A stretch of 33,192 bases of DNA, from contig JABDMD010000185.1 of assembly GCA_013001685.1 (NCBI GenBank), positions 1 through 33,192 of the forward strand, read 5' to 3'. A model generated the notes under the pieces. That model was not told where the DNA came from. It made no database searches and worked only from the letters and a program-made list of their open reading frames with translations. The DNA is from Gammaproteobacteria bacterium (GTDB taxonomy: Bacteria > Pseudomonadota > Gammaproteobacteria > UBA4575). Both the position numbers and the translations under genes were made by a program. Shown piece after piece: positions 17,158 to 24,434 of this stretch (positions within the stretch are counted from its first letter, which is position 1; each line of letters starts with the position of its first letter).

Positions 17158-17583
17158 ATGCAAGAATACATCGAATTTGCTGGGCGACATACCATGCTAT
17201 TTATTGCGCTGGCAGCAGTAATAGCATTAATTATTATGACCGAATTAAAGCGAGCTACTAAAGGCTATAAAGAAGTCCCACCTTCTGAAGCCGTTAGATT
17301 AATAAACAAAGAAAATGCCATGGTGCTGGATATACGTGAAGCCAATGAGCTAGGGCAGGGTAGCATTATTGATTCTAAACATATTGCACTTAGCGCACTG
17401 CCGGATAAATTAGATAGCCTCTCAAGCAATAAAGACCAACCTATTTTAGTTTTTTGCAAAGTGGGTAATCGCTCCGCACAAGCTTGTAAATTGTTATTAA
17501 AGAATAGCTACACCAATGTTTTTGGCTTGAAGGGTGGCATTACCGCTTGGGTGAATGATCAACTTCCCATCACAAAAAAGTGA
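17158..17583 (+). CDS. yibN: membrane-anchored rhodanese-like sulfurtransferase (YibN)
   Basis: A 141-aa protein with one N-terminal transmembrane segment (about residues 12-28, TMLFIALAAVIALIIMT) and a single rhodanese domain. 'MVLDIREANELGQGSI' is the domain's opening motif, and the active loop VFCKVGNRSAQAC places the persulfide-forming Cys at residue 100. 'GLKGGITAW' is the typical C-terminal signature. The gene sits 10 bp before grxC, as E. coli yibN does in yibN-grxC-secB-gpsA. Because an ArsR regulator with a persulfide-type cysteine pair lies 44 bp upstream, a role in handling sulfane sulfur at the inner membrane is plausible. The acceptor is unknown. Confidence 0.9.
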   Translation: MQEYIEFAGRHTMLFIALAAVIALIIMTELKRATKGYKEVPPSEAVRLINKENAMVLDIREANELGQGSIIDSKHIALSALPDKLDSLSSNKDQPILVFCKVGNRSAQACKLLLKNSYTNVFGLKGGITAWVNDQLPITKK

Positions 17584-17593
17584 GTAAAATTCT

Positions 17594-17860
17594 ATGAGCT
17601 CTCCTGAAGTAACAATATATACCGGTCACCGATGTGCATATTGTAACGCTGCAAAGAAAATGCTGGATAGTAAAGGCGTTGCGTATAACGAAATTAACAT
17701 ACATGAAGATTCCGCCAAAGCTGAGGAGATGGTAGAGCGCACAAAGCGTCAAACTGTGCCACAAATATTTATTGGCGATACCCATGTCGGTGGTTTTGAT
17801 GATATGGCCGAGCTAAATACTGAAGGAAAACTAGATGACTTACTGAAATTGAATGACTGA
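17594..17860 (+). CDS. grxC: glutaredoxin 3
   Basis: An 88-aa glutaredoxin. The redox motif is CAYC at residues 14-17 (TGHRCAYCNAAKKML), followed by the glutathione-binding features TVPQIFIGD (cis-Pro loop) and VGGFDDM. E. coli Grx3 has CPYC; here Pro is replaced by Ala, which should alter the redox potential slightly but keeps both cysteines. The product reduces protein disulfides and mixed glutathione disulfides in the cytoplasm. It lies in the conserved yibN-grxC-secB-gpsA string, starting 10 bp after yibN. Confidence 0.93.
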   Translation: MSSPEVTIYTGHRCAYCNAAKKMLDSKGVAYNEINIHEDSAKAEEMVERTKRQTVPQIFIGDTHVGGFDDMAELNTEGKLDDLLKLND

Positions 17861-17942
17861 AGAATACCATATGAATTATTTAGAGAAAGCCTAATATAAT
17901 TCAGTCATAATTAGCCATTAATGAAATTGAACATGTAAGAAA

Positions 17943-18407
17943 ATGGCTGACAAACCCGCGCAAAAATTTGAAATTCAAAAAATTTACATAAAAGATCTAT
18001 CCTTCGAGACCCCAAATTCACCAAAGATCTTTACTGAAAAGTGGAATCCTAAAACGGATGTCCATATTCAAACCCAAAATGAAAAACTTGATGAAAATAT
18101 TTTTGAGGTTGCAACAACAATTACGGTAACTGCTACTCAAGAAGAAACTACAGCATTTTTAGTTGAGGTTAAGCAAGCAGGAATCTTTTTCATTGAAAAT
18201 TTTTCTGAAGAACAACATAAACAATTACTAGGGAGTTACTGCCCAAATATACTTTTCCCCTTTGCGCGAGAGACCGTTGCTGAATTAGTTACTAAAGGTG
18301 GATTCCCACAATTGCTACTTAATCCAGTTAACTTTGATGCATTATATAAACAGCATTTGTCTGCTGTTAAAGAGCAAAAAGAAAACCCTGAACAAATTAA
18401 ACACTAA
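17943..18407 (+). CDS. secB: protein-export chaperone SecB
   Basis: SecB (154 aa), the cytosolic homotetrameric chaperone that keeps preproteins unfolded and hands them to SecA. Family blocks are intact: 'FEIQKIYIKDLSFETPNSP', 'VHIQTQNEKLDENIFEVATTITVTA', 'VEVKQAGIFFIENFSEEQ' and 'CPNILFPFARETVAELVTKGGFPQLLLNPVNF' (the last is the most conserved segment). Length and position between grxC and gpsA are standard. The C-terminal tail is short and polar. The 82-bp gap after grxC may hold an additional promoter. Confidence 0.97.
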   Translation: MADKPAQKFEIQKIYIKDLSFETPNSPKIFTEKWNPKTDVHIQTQNEKLDENIFEVATTITVTATQEETTAFLVEVKQAGIFFIENFSEEQHKQLLGSYCPNILFPFARETVAELVTKGGFPQLLLNPVNFDALYKQHLSAVKEQKENPEQIKH

Positions 18408-18410
18408 TTT

Positions 18411-19406
18411 ATGATTAATGCTGCAGTATTAGGCGCCGGTTCTTGGGGAACTGCACTTGCCATACAACTTGCCAATAATGGACATCAAGTTCGAGCTTGG
18501 GATCATGATGAAGAATTAATCTCTGCACTAAATGCAGACAATGAAAACAAACGCTACCTTCCAGGTAATAAATTTCCTACCAAACTTACTGCAGAGCATA
18601 ATCTTGCTACAGCGATAAATCACGCTGATTTCATTTTATCCGTCGTACCAAGTTATGCTATGCGTGTGGTTTGCGAACAATTAGCAGCACTTCAGCATAC
18701 GAATAAATTCATCTGGGCAAGCAAAGGTTTTGAAAAGCAAACCAAAATGATGATGCACCAGGTAGTGGAAGATGTATTAGGAAAAGATATTCAATCTGCA
18801 GTTTTATCCGGGCCTTCATTTGCAAAAGAAGTAGCAGACAGCTTACCAACTGCAGTAACTCTAGCTTCAAATGATATTGGATATGCAAAAGAATTAGCAA
18901 CTTATTTCCATAGTGATAATTTTAGAGTTTATGTAAGTGATGACGTGATAGGAGTTGAACTGGGCGGCACAGTTAAAAATGTGTTGGCTATTGCTGCTGG
19001 CATTGTCGATGGCCTTGGATTTGGCGCCAATGCTCGCGCTGCTTTAGTCACAAGAGGGTTAGCAGAGATGATACGCCTAGGAGTTGCATTGAAGGCTAAT
19101 CCAAAAACTTTAATGGGTTTAGCTGGCATCGGCGATTTAGTTTTAACCTGTACTGATGATCAGTCTAGAAACCGCAGATTAGGCCTCGCTTTGGCACAAG
19201 GGAAAAAAGCGCAACAATACATGGATGAATTAGGGCAGGCTGTTGAAGGATTTCATGCCGCACAAGTTATACATGAAATTGCTAAGGATAATGGTGTGGA
19301 AATGCCAATCTGTGAAAAAGTTTGGAAAGTACTGAATGGACATCTAGAACTCAACACTGCAATTGCTGAGTTGTTAGGTCGAGACATGAAAGAAGAGTTT
19401 TGTTAA
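18411..19406 (+). CDS. gpsA: NAD(P)H-dependent glycerol-3-phosphate dehydrogenase
   Basis: GpsA (331 aa) reduces dihydroxyacetone phosphate to sn-glycerol 3-phosphate for phospholipid synthesis. The N-terminal Rossmann motif GAGSWGTALAIQLANNGH (residues 8-25), 'LSGPSFAKEVA', the catalytic Lys in 'GGTVKNVLAIAAGIVDGLGFGANARAAL' and 'GLAGIGDLVLTCTDDQSRNRRLG' are all present. It starts 3 bp after the secB stop, so it is co-translated with secB. The 3' end converges on trmL with a 15-bp gap. Confidence 0.97.
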   Translation: MINAAVLGAGSWGTALAIQLANNGHQVRAWDHDEELISALNADNENKRYLPGNKFPTKLTAEHNLATAINHADFILSVVPSYAMRVVCEQLAALQHTNKFIWASKGFEKQTKMMMHQVVEDVLGKDIQSAVLSGPSFAKEVADSLPTAVTLASNDIGYAKELATYFHSDNFRVYVSDDVIGVELGGTVKNVLAIAAGIVDGLGFGANARAALVTRGLAEMIRLGVALKANPKTLMGLAGIGDLVLTCTDDQSRNRRLGLALAQGKKAQQYMDELGQAVEGFHAAQVIHEIAKDNGVEMPICEKVWKVLNGHLELNTAIAELLGRDMKEEFC

Positions 19407-19421
19407 AGAAATTTCTGACTT

Positions 19422-19877
19422 TTATTTAAAATCATTTTGACGCCAGGCTTCATAAAGGATTATCCCTACTGAATTGGCCAAATTGATACTGCGTGACGAC
19501 TCATGCATAGGGATTCGAATTACAAACTTCTGGTCATATTGCTCAAGAACTGTATTTGGTAAGCCGCGTGTTTCTGGTCCAAATATAAACGTATCGCTAT
19601 CTTGATAGCTTGGAATATCATAATTTGTGCGCCCTTTTGTTGAACATGCGAAAATCCGCTGCGGTTTAAGTGCGTCCAGCATGGCTTGGTAATTTTGGTG
19701 CTCCGTTACAGCTGCAAATTCATGGTAATCCAATCCTGCTCTGCGCAGCTTTTTTTCATCAAGCTGAAACCCTAAGGGATGAATTAAATGCAGATCGCAG
19801 CCCATATTGGCGCATAACCGTATAATATTCCCCGTGTTCGGTGGAATTTCAGGCTCATATAGAACGACGTTAAACAT
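19422..19877 (-). CDS. trmL: tRNA (cytidine(34)-2'-O)-methyltransferase
   Basis: TrmL (151 aa), a minimal SPOUT methyltransferase that 2'-O-methylates the wobble base of tRNA-Leu isoacceptors using S-adenosylmethionine. The start MFNVVLYEPEIPPNTGNIIRLCANMG is nearly the textbook N-terminus of the family, which fixes the ATG. 'PLGFQLDEKKLRRAGLDY', 'FGPETRGLP' and 'IPM...SRSINLANSVGIILYEAWRQ' form the knotted cofactor site. In E. coli it also lies near gpsA. Its start codon is only 5 bp from the divergent dihydroorotate dehydrogenase start, so its promoter must lie inside that gene. Confidence 0.94.
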   Translation of the reverse strand: MFNVVLYEPEIPPNTGNIIRLCANMGCDLHLIHPLGFQLDEKKLRRAGLDYHEFAAVTEHQNYQAMLDALKPQRIFACSTKGRTNYDIPSYQDSDTFIFGPETRGLPNTVLEQYDQKFVIRIPMHESSRSINLANSVGIILYEAWRQNDFK

Positions 19878-19882
19878 TATTA

Positions 19883-20833
19883 ATGACAGTGAATGATAAA
19901 TTAAAAATAGAATTTTGCGGGTTACACCTCAACTCACCGCTGGTTTTACTATCTGGCTGTGTAGGCTTTGGTGAAGAATATACCCGTATCGAAGGATTCT
20001 CCAATGCAGATGTAGGCGCAATCTGCTTAAAAGGGACAACTGGGAAACTACGCTTTGGAAATGCCCCACATCGTATTACCGAAACGCCAGAAGGCATGCT
20101 AAACGCAATCGGTCTACAAAACCCTGGGGTTGATTATGTTGTTAATGACATTTTGCCTAAATTAGATTTTTCTGAAACACGCTTTATTGCAAACGTATCC
20201 GGTTCAACAATTGAAGAATATGTCGAGGTCACTCAAAAGTTTGATGACTCACCGATAGATGCGATCGAAATTAATATCTCCTGTCCAAACGTTAAAGAAG
20301 GTGGAGTTGCGTTTGGAAATGATCCAGATATGTCAGCACGCGTGGTAGCAGCTTGCCGTGCAGCAACAGAAAAACCCATCATCACCAAGCTTTCACCGAA
20401 TCAAACCGATATTAAGTACAACACCAAACTTTGCATTGAAGCTGGTAGCGATGCTTTTGCAGTAATCAATACTGTAATGGGCATGGCAATTGATATACAC
20501 AAAAAACAACCGATCATTCACAACAACCAAGGCGGCTTATCAGGCCCAGCAATCAAACCAATTGCCTTGTTAAAAGTGCATGAGGTATATCAAGTGTGCA
20601 AACCAAACAACATCCCCATTATCGGACAAGGTGGTATTGTAAATACAACGGATGCAATCGAATTTCTGCTTGCAGGCGCGACAACAGTTGGTTTAGGCAC
20701 AGGATTATTCTACGATCCGCTATGCTGCAAAAAAATTAATGATGGAATTGTTGAATATTTAGAACAAAACAACCATCAACATATAAATGAAATCATAGGT
20801 GGCTTACAAATATATTCCGATTCATCTGGCTGA
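19883..20833 (+). CDS. pyrD: dihydroorotate dehydrogenase, class 1B-like
   Basis: A 316-aa FMN-dependent TIM-barrel enzyme of the dihydroorotate dehydrogenase family (pyrimidine synthesis). The N-terminus 'CGLHLNSPLVLLSGCVGFGEEY', 'NAIGLQNPGVDYVV', and 'IEINISCPNVKEGGVAFG' with the catalytic base Cys at residue 134 are class 1 features; class 2 (membrane, E. coli type) has Ser there. 'GGLSGPAIKPIAL' and 'PIIGQGGIVNTTDAIEFLLAGATTVGLGTGLF' are the phosphate-binding strands. Class 1B enzymes normally pair with the iron-sulfur/FAD subunit PyrK, and no pyrK is nearby. The electron acceptor is therefore uncertain, and a non-pyrimidine role cannot be excluded. No clear Shine-Dalgarno precedes the ATG. 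Confidence 0.82.
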   Translation: MTVNDKLKIEFCGLHLNSPLVLLSGCVGFGEEYTRIEGFSNADVGAICLKGTTGKLRFGNAPHRITETPEGMLNAIGLQNPGVDYVVNDILPKLDFSETRFIANVSGSTIEEYVEVTQKFDDSPIDAIEINISCPNVKEGGVAFGNDPDMSARVVAACRAATEKPIITKLSPNQTDIKYNTKLCIEAGSDAFAVINTVMGMAIDIHKKQPIIHNNQGGLSGPAIKPIALLKVHEVYQVCKPNNIPIIGQGGIVNTTDAIEFLLAGATTVGLGTGLFYDPLCCKKINDGIVEYLEQNNHQHINEIIGGLQIYSDSSG

Positions 20834-20846
20834 ACTTAATATAGTA

Positions 20847-22253
20847 TTAAGATTGAAACATTCCCAATTCCTGAATCTTCCTAGTCAAAGTATTTCTACC
20901 CCAACCCAAAAGCTTTGCAGCTTCTTGGCGTTTGCCACTGGTTTTACGCATCGCTGCTTTAATCATAATCGCTTCGAACTCAGGTAATGCTCGATCTAGT
21001 ATGGATTCATTACCTTTAGATAATTCACGATCAGCCCATTCACTTAACAATGCTTGCCAACTTGCAACATCTGCAACTGACATTTCATCCTTAAGCATTT
21101 CCGCCGGTAAATCTTGCATACGGATTTCTTTACTAGACGCCATTACTGTTAACCATCGGCAAACATTTTCTAACTGACGAATATTTCCAGGCCAAGCTAA
21201 AGCGCTTAAGTACTCAATAACTTCACTAGAAACTTTTTTTGTTTCGGTTTCTAATTCTTTAGCAGAAGCGTTCATAAAATGTTGTAGTAAAGCGGGTATA
21301 TCTTCTTTACGTTCTCGAAGTGTCGGTAGAACAATGCGAATTACATTTAGGCGATGAAAAAGATCTTCACGGAAATCTCCATTACGTACTCGCGCCTCAA
21401 GGTTTTGATGGGTGGCTGCGATGATGCGCACATCGGCTTTGATTGACTGATGTCCACCAACCCTATAAAAATTTCCATCTGACAACACGCGTAACAAACG
21501 AGTTTGTAAGTCAGCGGGCATATCACCAATTTCATCTAAAAATAAAGTTCCGCCATTGGCTTGTTCAAAGCGACCTTTACGCTGTGCTTGTGCACCTGTA
21601 AATGAGCCTTTTTCATGTCCGAATAATTCAGATTCTAATAGCTCACGGGGTATTGCAGCCATATTTAGTGCAATGAAAGGACCATCTGCACGAGGACTAT
21701 TATCATGCAAGGCTCGTGAAACAAGCTCTTTACCCGTTCCAGATGCACCATTAATTAATACAGTTACATTAGAATTTGAAAGCCTGCCAATAGCACGAAA
21801 TACTTCTTGCATAGCAGGTGATTCGCCAATGATATTAGGCAATTCTTCTGCAGCTTCTTCAGGCTTATCCGTTACAACTTCTTCATTCGCAGCTAAGCAT
21901 GCGCGCTTAGTAATCTCTACTGCATCTTCTACATCAAATGGTTTAGGTAAATACTCAAACGCCCCTTTTTGGTATGCACCAACTGCACTTTGCAAATCTG
22001 AGTGTGCCGTCATGATAATTATTGGTAACTCAGGATGATCTAGCTTTATGCGATCTAAGAATTCAAACCCGTCCATGCCTGGCATACGCACATCGGTAAG
22101 AATTGCAGTTGGAGTATCTGTTTCAAGTTCATGAATTGCAGTAACAGCAGATTCAAATGTAGTCACTGGAATCTGCGCTTTTTGAAATGCACGCTCTAAC
22201 ACCCAGCGTATAGCCTGATCGTCATCTATCACCCAAACTTTTGAAATACTCAT
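20847..22253 (-). CDS. ntrC: nitrogen regulation response regulator NtrC (sigma-54 activator)
   Basis: NtrC/GlnG (468 aa). The receiver domain has its phosphoacceptor at D54 (ILTDVRMPGMDG), an acidic pocket at residues 10-12 and the conserved Lys in 'YLPKPF'. The AAA+ domain shows Walker A GASGTGKE, the sigma-54 contact loop as GSFTGA (one substitution from GAFTGA), and 'GGTLFLDEIGDMP'. The C-terminal Fis-type helix-turn-helix is 'KRQEAAKLLGWGRNTLTRKIQELGM'. It activates sigma-54 promoters under nitrogen limitation. It lies 22 bp downstream of ntrB. Its own sites are recognisable upstream of ntrB and glnA in this window. Confidence 0.96.
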   Translation of the reverse strand: MSISKVWVIDDDQAIRWVLERAFQKAQIPVTTFESAVTAIHELETDTPTAILTDVRMPGMDGFEFLDRIKLDHPELPIIIMTAHSDLQSAVGAYQKGAFEYLPKPFDVEDAVEITKRACLAANEEVVTDKPEEAAEELPNIIGESPAMQEVFRAIGRLSNSNVTVLINGASGTGKELVSRALHDNSPRADGPFIALNMAAIPRELLESELFGHEKGSFTGAQAQRKGRFEQANGGTLFLDEIGDMPADLQTRLLRVLSDGNFYRVGGHQSIKADVRIIAATHQNLEARVRNGDFREDLFHRLNVIRIVLPTLRERKEDIPALLQHFMNASAKELETETKKVSSEVIEYLSALAWPGNIRQLENVCRWLTVMASSKEIRMQDLPAEMLKDEMSVADVASWQALLSEWADRELSKGNESILDRALPEFEAIMIKAAMRKTSGKRQEAAKLLGWGRNTLTRKIQELGMFQS

Positions 22254-22275
22254 AATTTTATTCTTTACTCTGCAG

Positions 22276-23427
22276 TTATTTTTTTATGTTAAAACGATCT
22301 TCATTATTTAACGGAAGTAGTACACGAAACTGTGTATGTCCCGGCATAGAGTCAAACTCAATTAGCCCGTTATGCAAATTAATCAGGTTTTGAGAAATAG
22401 GTAGCCCTAAACCAGTACCATGTTCATTGCCAGACACCATCGGGAAAAAGATTTGTGGTTTTAACTCTGCACTCACACCTGGACCATTATCGGTAACACT
22501 GATCTCAGCAACCAAGCGGTGCATAACATCACCTAAAGTGTATTGCCGTAATACACGCGTTTTAAGCTGCACTTCTGGCTTTTCATTACTCAGATCACTA
22601 ATCGAGGCACGCACCGCGTTACGAACAATATTTAAAATTGCTTGTACCAACAAATCACGATCGGCATGAATTTCTGGAATGCTTGGATCATAATCCACCT
22701 TAAACTCAACTCCACTAGGTGTTTCGGCAAGAGCTAAATGCCGTATATGCTCCAATACATTGTGAACGTTGAGTGATTGTTTAACGGGTGTAACGTTAGG
22801 TCCAAACATACGATCAACTAGTTTTCTTAAACGATCCGCTTCATTAATAATGACATCGGTATATTCGCGCAGAGAAGCCTCGGCAAGTTCTCCAGCTAGT
22901 AACTGTGCTGCACCACGCACACCGCCTAGAGGGTTTTTTATTTCGTGAGCTAAACCACGCAGCATATTTTGCGTAGCTTGCGTTTCAGATAACAAATGTT
23001 CTTCACGGCTAATTCTCACCATGTGATCGACTTTAGATATTTCAAGCAGAGATAGTGTTTCTTCATTTTTAGTAAGTATTGGAATAGTAGAACAATCGAT
23101 GATTAATTCACCTCCTCCTAAACGTTTCATGCATACTTCACGTTGGGTTATGGGGTGACCCTTTCGAATTGAATCTTGTATGTGGTTTATTAATTCATCA
23201 TCTGTATCTTGAATAAAATCAGTTAAAGGTCGACCCAAAGCATGCCGCACACCAGTACTGACTATCTCTTCAGCAGCAGGATTCAAATATTTAATGCAAA
23301 GATCTTCATCAACCAAAAACACCGCTAATGCTAAGTTGTCTAAAATTTTCTTATGCTGATTTATATCTACCAGAGATTCCATAAATGCTGGGATTTCACC
23401 AAATATGTTAGTAGGTGTTTTTGTCAT
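22276..23427 (-). CDS. ntrB: nitrogen-sensing histidine kinase NtrB
   Basis: NtrB/GlnL (383 aa), the cytoplasmic kinase/phosphatase of NtrC, whose activity is set by PII proteins. There are no membrane segments. A PAS domain occupies about residues 25-130. The phosphorylated His is H161 in 'LRGLAHEIKNPLGGVRGAAQLL'. The ATPase has N box NIVRNAVRAS, G1 VTDNGPGV and G2 GTGLGLPISQNL. AGGA lies about 7 nt upstream of the ATG (23427). Upstream are a perfect NtrC box and a sigma-54-like element, suggesting autoregulation separate from glnA. Confidence 0.96.
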   Translation of the reverse strand: MTKTPTNIFGEIPAFMESLVDINQHKKILDNLALAVFLVDEDLCIKYLNPAAEEIVSTGVRHALGRPLTDFIQDTDDELINHIQDSIRKGHPITQREVCMKRLGGGELIIDCSTIPILTKNEETLSLLEISKVDHMVRISREEHLLSETQATQNMLRGLAHEIKNPLGGVRGAAQLLAGELAEASLREYTDVIINEADRLRKLVDRMFGPNVTPVKQSLNVHNVLEHIRHLALAETPSGVEFKVDYDPSIPEIHADRDLLVQAILNIVRNAVRASISDLSNEKPEVQLKTRVLRQYTLGDVMHRLVAEISVTDNGPGVSAELKPQIFFPMVSGNEHGTGLGLPISQNLINLHNGLIEFDSMPGHTQFRVLLPLNNEDRFNIKK

Positions 23428-23449
23428 AACTTGTCCTTAGCCACTTGAT

Positions 23450-23465
23450 TGCAATAATCGATCCA
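23450..23465 (-). promoter_or_regulatory. possible sigma-54 promoter of ntrBC
   Basis: On the minus strand TGGATC-GATTA-TTGCA has the essential GG and GC dinucleotides with 10 bp between, a perfect -12 element and a mediocre -24 element. The start point would be near 23440, leaving a short leader that still contains the ntrB Shine-Dalgarno. The NtrC box centre would then be about 95 bp upstream. Confidence 0.4.
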
Positions 23466-23526
23466 ACAGATCTGCGAGCTATTGGCACATCTAATCAAAG
23501 ACTTAGAGCAATAACGTAGCTGGAAT

Positions 23527-23543
23527 TGCACTAGTATAGTGCA
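23527..23543 (-). promoter_or_regulatory. NtrC-binding box upstream of ntrB
   Basis: TGCACTA-GTA-TAGTGCA is a perfect 17-bp palindrome matching the NtrC consensus (TGCACC-N5-GGTGCA, with Y/R variation). It lies about 100 bp upstream of ntrB, the classic position for NtrC autoregulation of ntrBC. Confidence 0.8.
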
Positions 23544-23633
23544 TATTGAGAATCAATCTAGTGCAAGATGCACTAATTTAGGGCTAAAGCGTGATATTTA
23601 CTGATTAGGTTGAGACTGAATCAACCACTACAC

Positions 23634-24290
23634 TTAATTTGAAGTAGGTGGTGGTGGCGGTCTCGTTGGTAATTTAGTGTTACTAGGAAAATTGAAGGAA
23701 CCGTTACCCGTACCTGCATCGCCACCATTGCCATCACTTGGTGCGATATCAGAATTTAGTAATGCAGAATAACGCTGCAAGGTTACCTTCACAGGCGTGG
23801 CACTAATCTTTGTACTGCCACTAGTATCGACTATTTTTACAGAAATACTATGTGTGCCTCGATCAACATTTTTTAAGGCGGTAATAGTACTGGTTCCGCT
23901 GTATACCTCAGCGCCATCTAAAGTAACTACATATTTATGGCCTTTTCGTGACTGTAGTGCCGGAGCCACACGAAAATTAATAGTCAGGTTGCCTTGGTTA
24001 TCCCGAATAGTGGCCTCATTGCTAGGTGATGTAATCACAAGTTCGGTATAAGGATTTTTATCCTCTTCTTTTTTAGTACTACGATTGCTGCTGGAACTCG
24101 CTAGAGGCTTAGTTGGAATCAAAGTAGGCAATGTATCGACTTCTACTTCTTCGGCATTTGCACATCCACCTGGTGAATCTGTATATACAGTATTTCCTTT
24201 AGCGTCTTTACAGGTATAAATCTCCGCTTGCGCATTACCTGCGCAAAAAAGAATGCAGATGACACTAAAAATGGCAAGACTTATACGCAT
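23634..24290 (-). CDS. secreted DUF4124 domain protein
   Basis: A 218-aa exported protein. A signal peptide (MRISLAIFSVICILFCAGNAQA) is followed by the DUF4124 motif EIYTCKDAKGNTVYTDSPGGCANAE with two Cys. A Ser-rich linker leads to a beta-rich region resembling an Ig/FN3-like fold ('LVITSPSNEATIRDNQGNLTINFRV...GHKYVVTLDGAEVYSG'), and the protein ends in a Gly/Asn-rich, proline-rich tail. No catalytic motif is visible. Related proteins are often found between glnA and ntrB in gammaproteobacteria, but no function is established. It follows the glnA terminator by about 80 bp, so it needs its own promoter or read-through. Confidence 0.82.
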   Translation of the reverse strand: MRISLAIFSVICILFCAGNAQAEIYTCKDAKGNTVYTDSPGGCANAEEVEVDTLPTLIPTKPLASSSSNRSTKKEEDKNPYTELVITSPSNEATIRDNQGNLTINFRVAPALQSRKGHKYVVTLDGAEVYSGTSTITALKNVDRGTHSISVKIVDTSGSTKISATPVKVTLQRYSALLNSDIAPSDGNGGDAGTGNGSFNFPSNTKLPTRPPPPPTSN

Positions 24291-24368
24291 CCGATCGTTT
24301 CCTTATTAGCTCTAAAAGAATAATACTCGCAGATGCTTATAAGACCCAGGAAAAGCGTCTCAAGTTGC

Positions 24369-24408
24369 AAAAAAAACGCCCCAAGTCCAATTTTAGAGCC
24401 GGGGCGTT
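24369..24408 (-). terminator. intrinsic terminator after glnA
   Basis: An 8-bp stem AACGCCCC / GGGGCGTT with an 18-nt loop is followed on the minus strand by a run of at least six T. It lies 27 bp past the glnA stop and separates glnA from the DUF4124-ntrB-ntrC genes. Confidence 0.85.
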
Positions 24409-24434
24409 ATTAGCTAAAGTGCTAAAACAGTAGT

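Noticed and set aside
20835-20851. CTTAATA-TAG-TATTAAG palindrome between pyrD and ntrC as a bidirectional terminator
   Set aside because: The stem is entirely AT except for the end pairs and lacks a T run long enough on either strand. Termination there is possible but not supportable.
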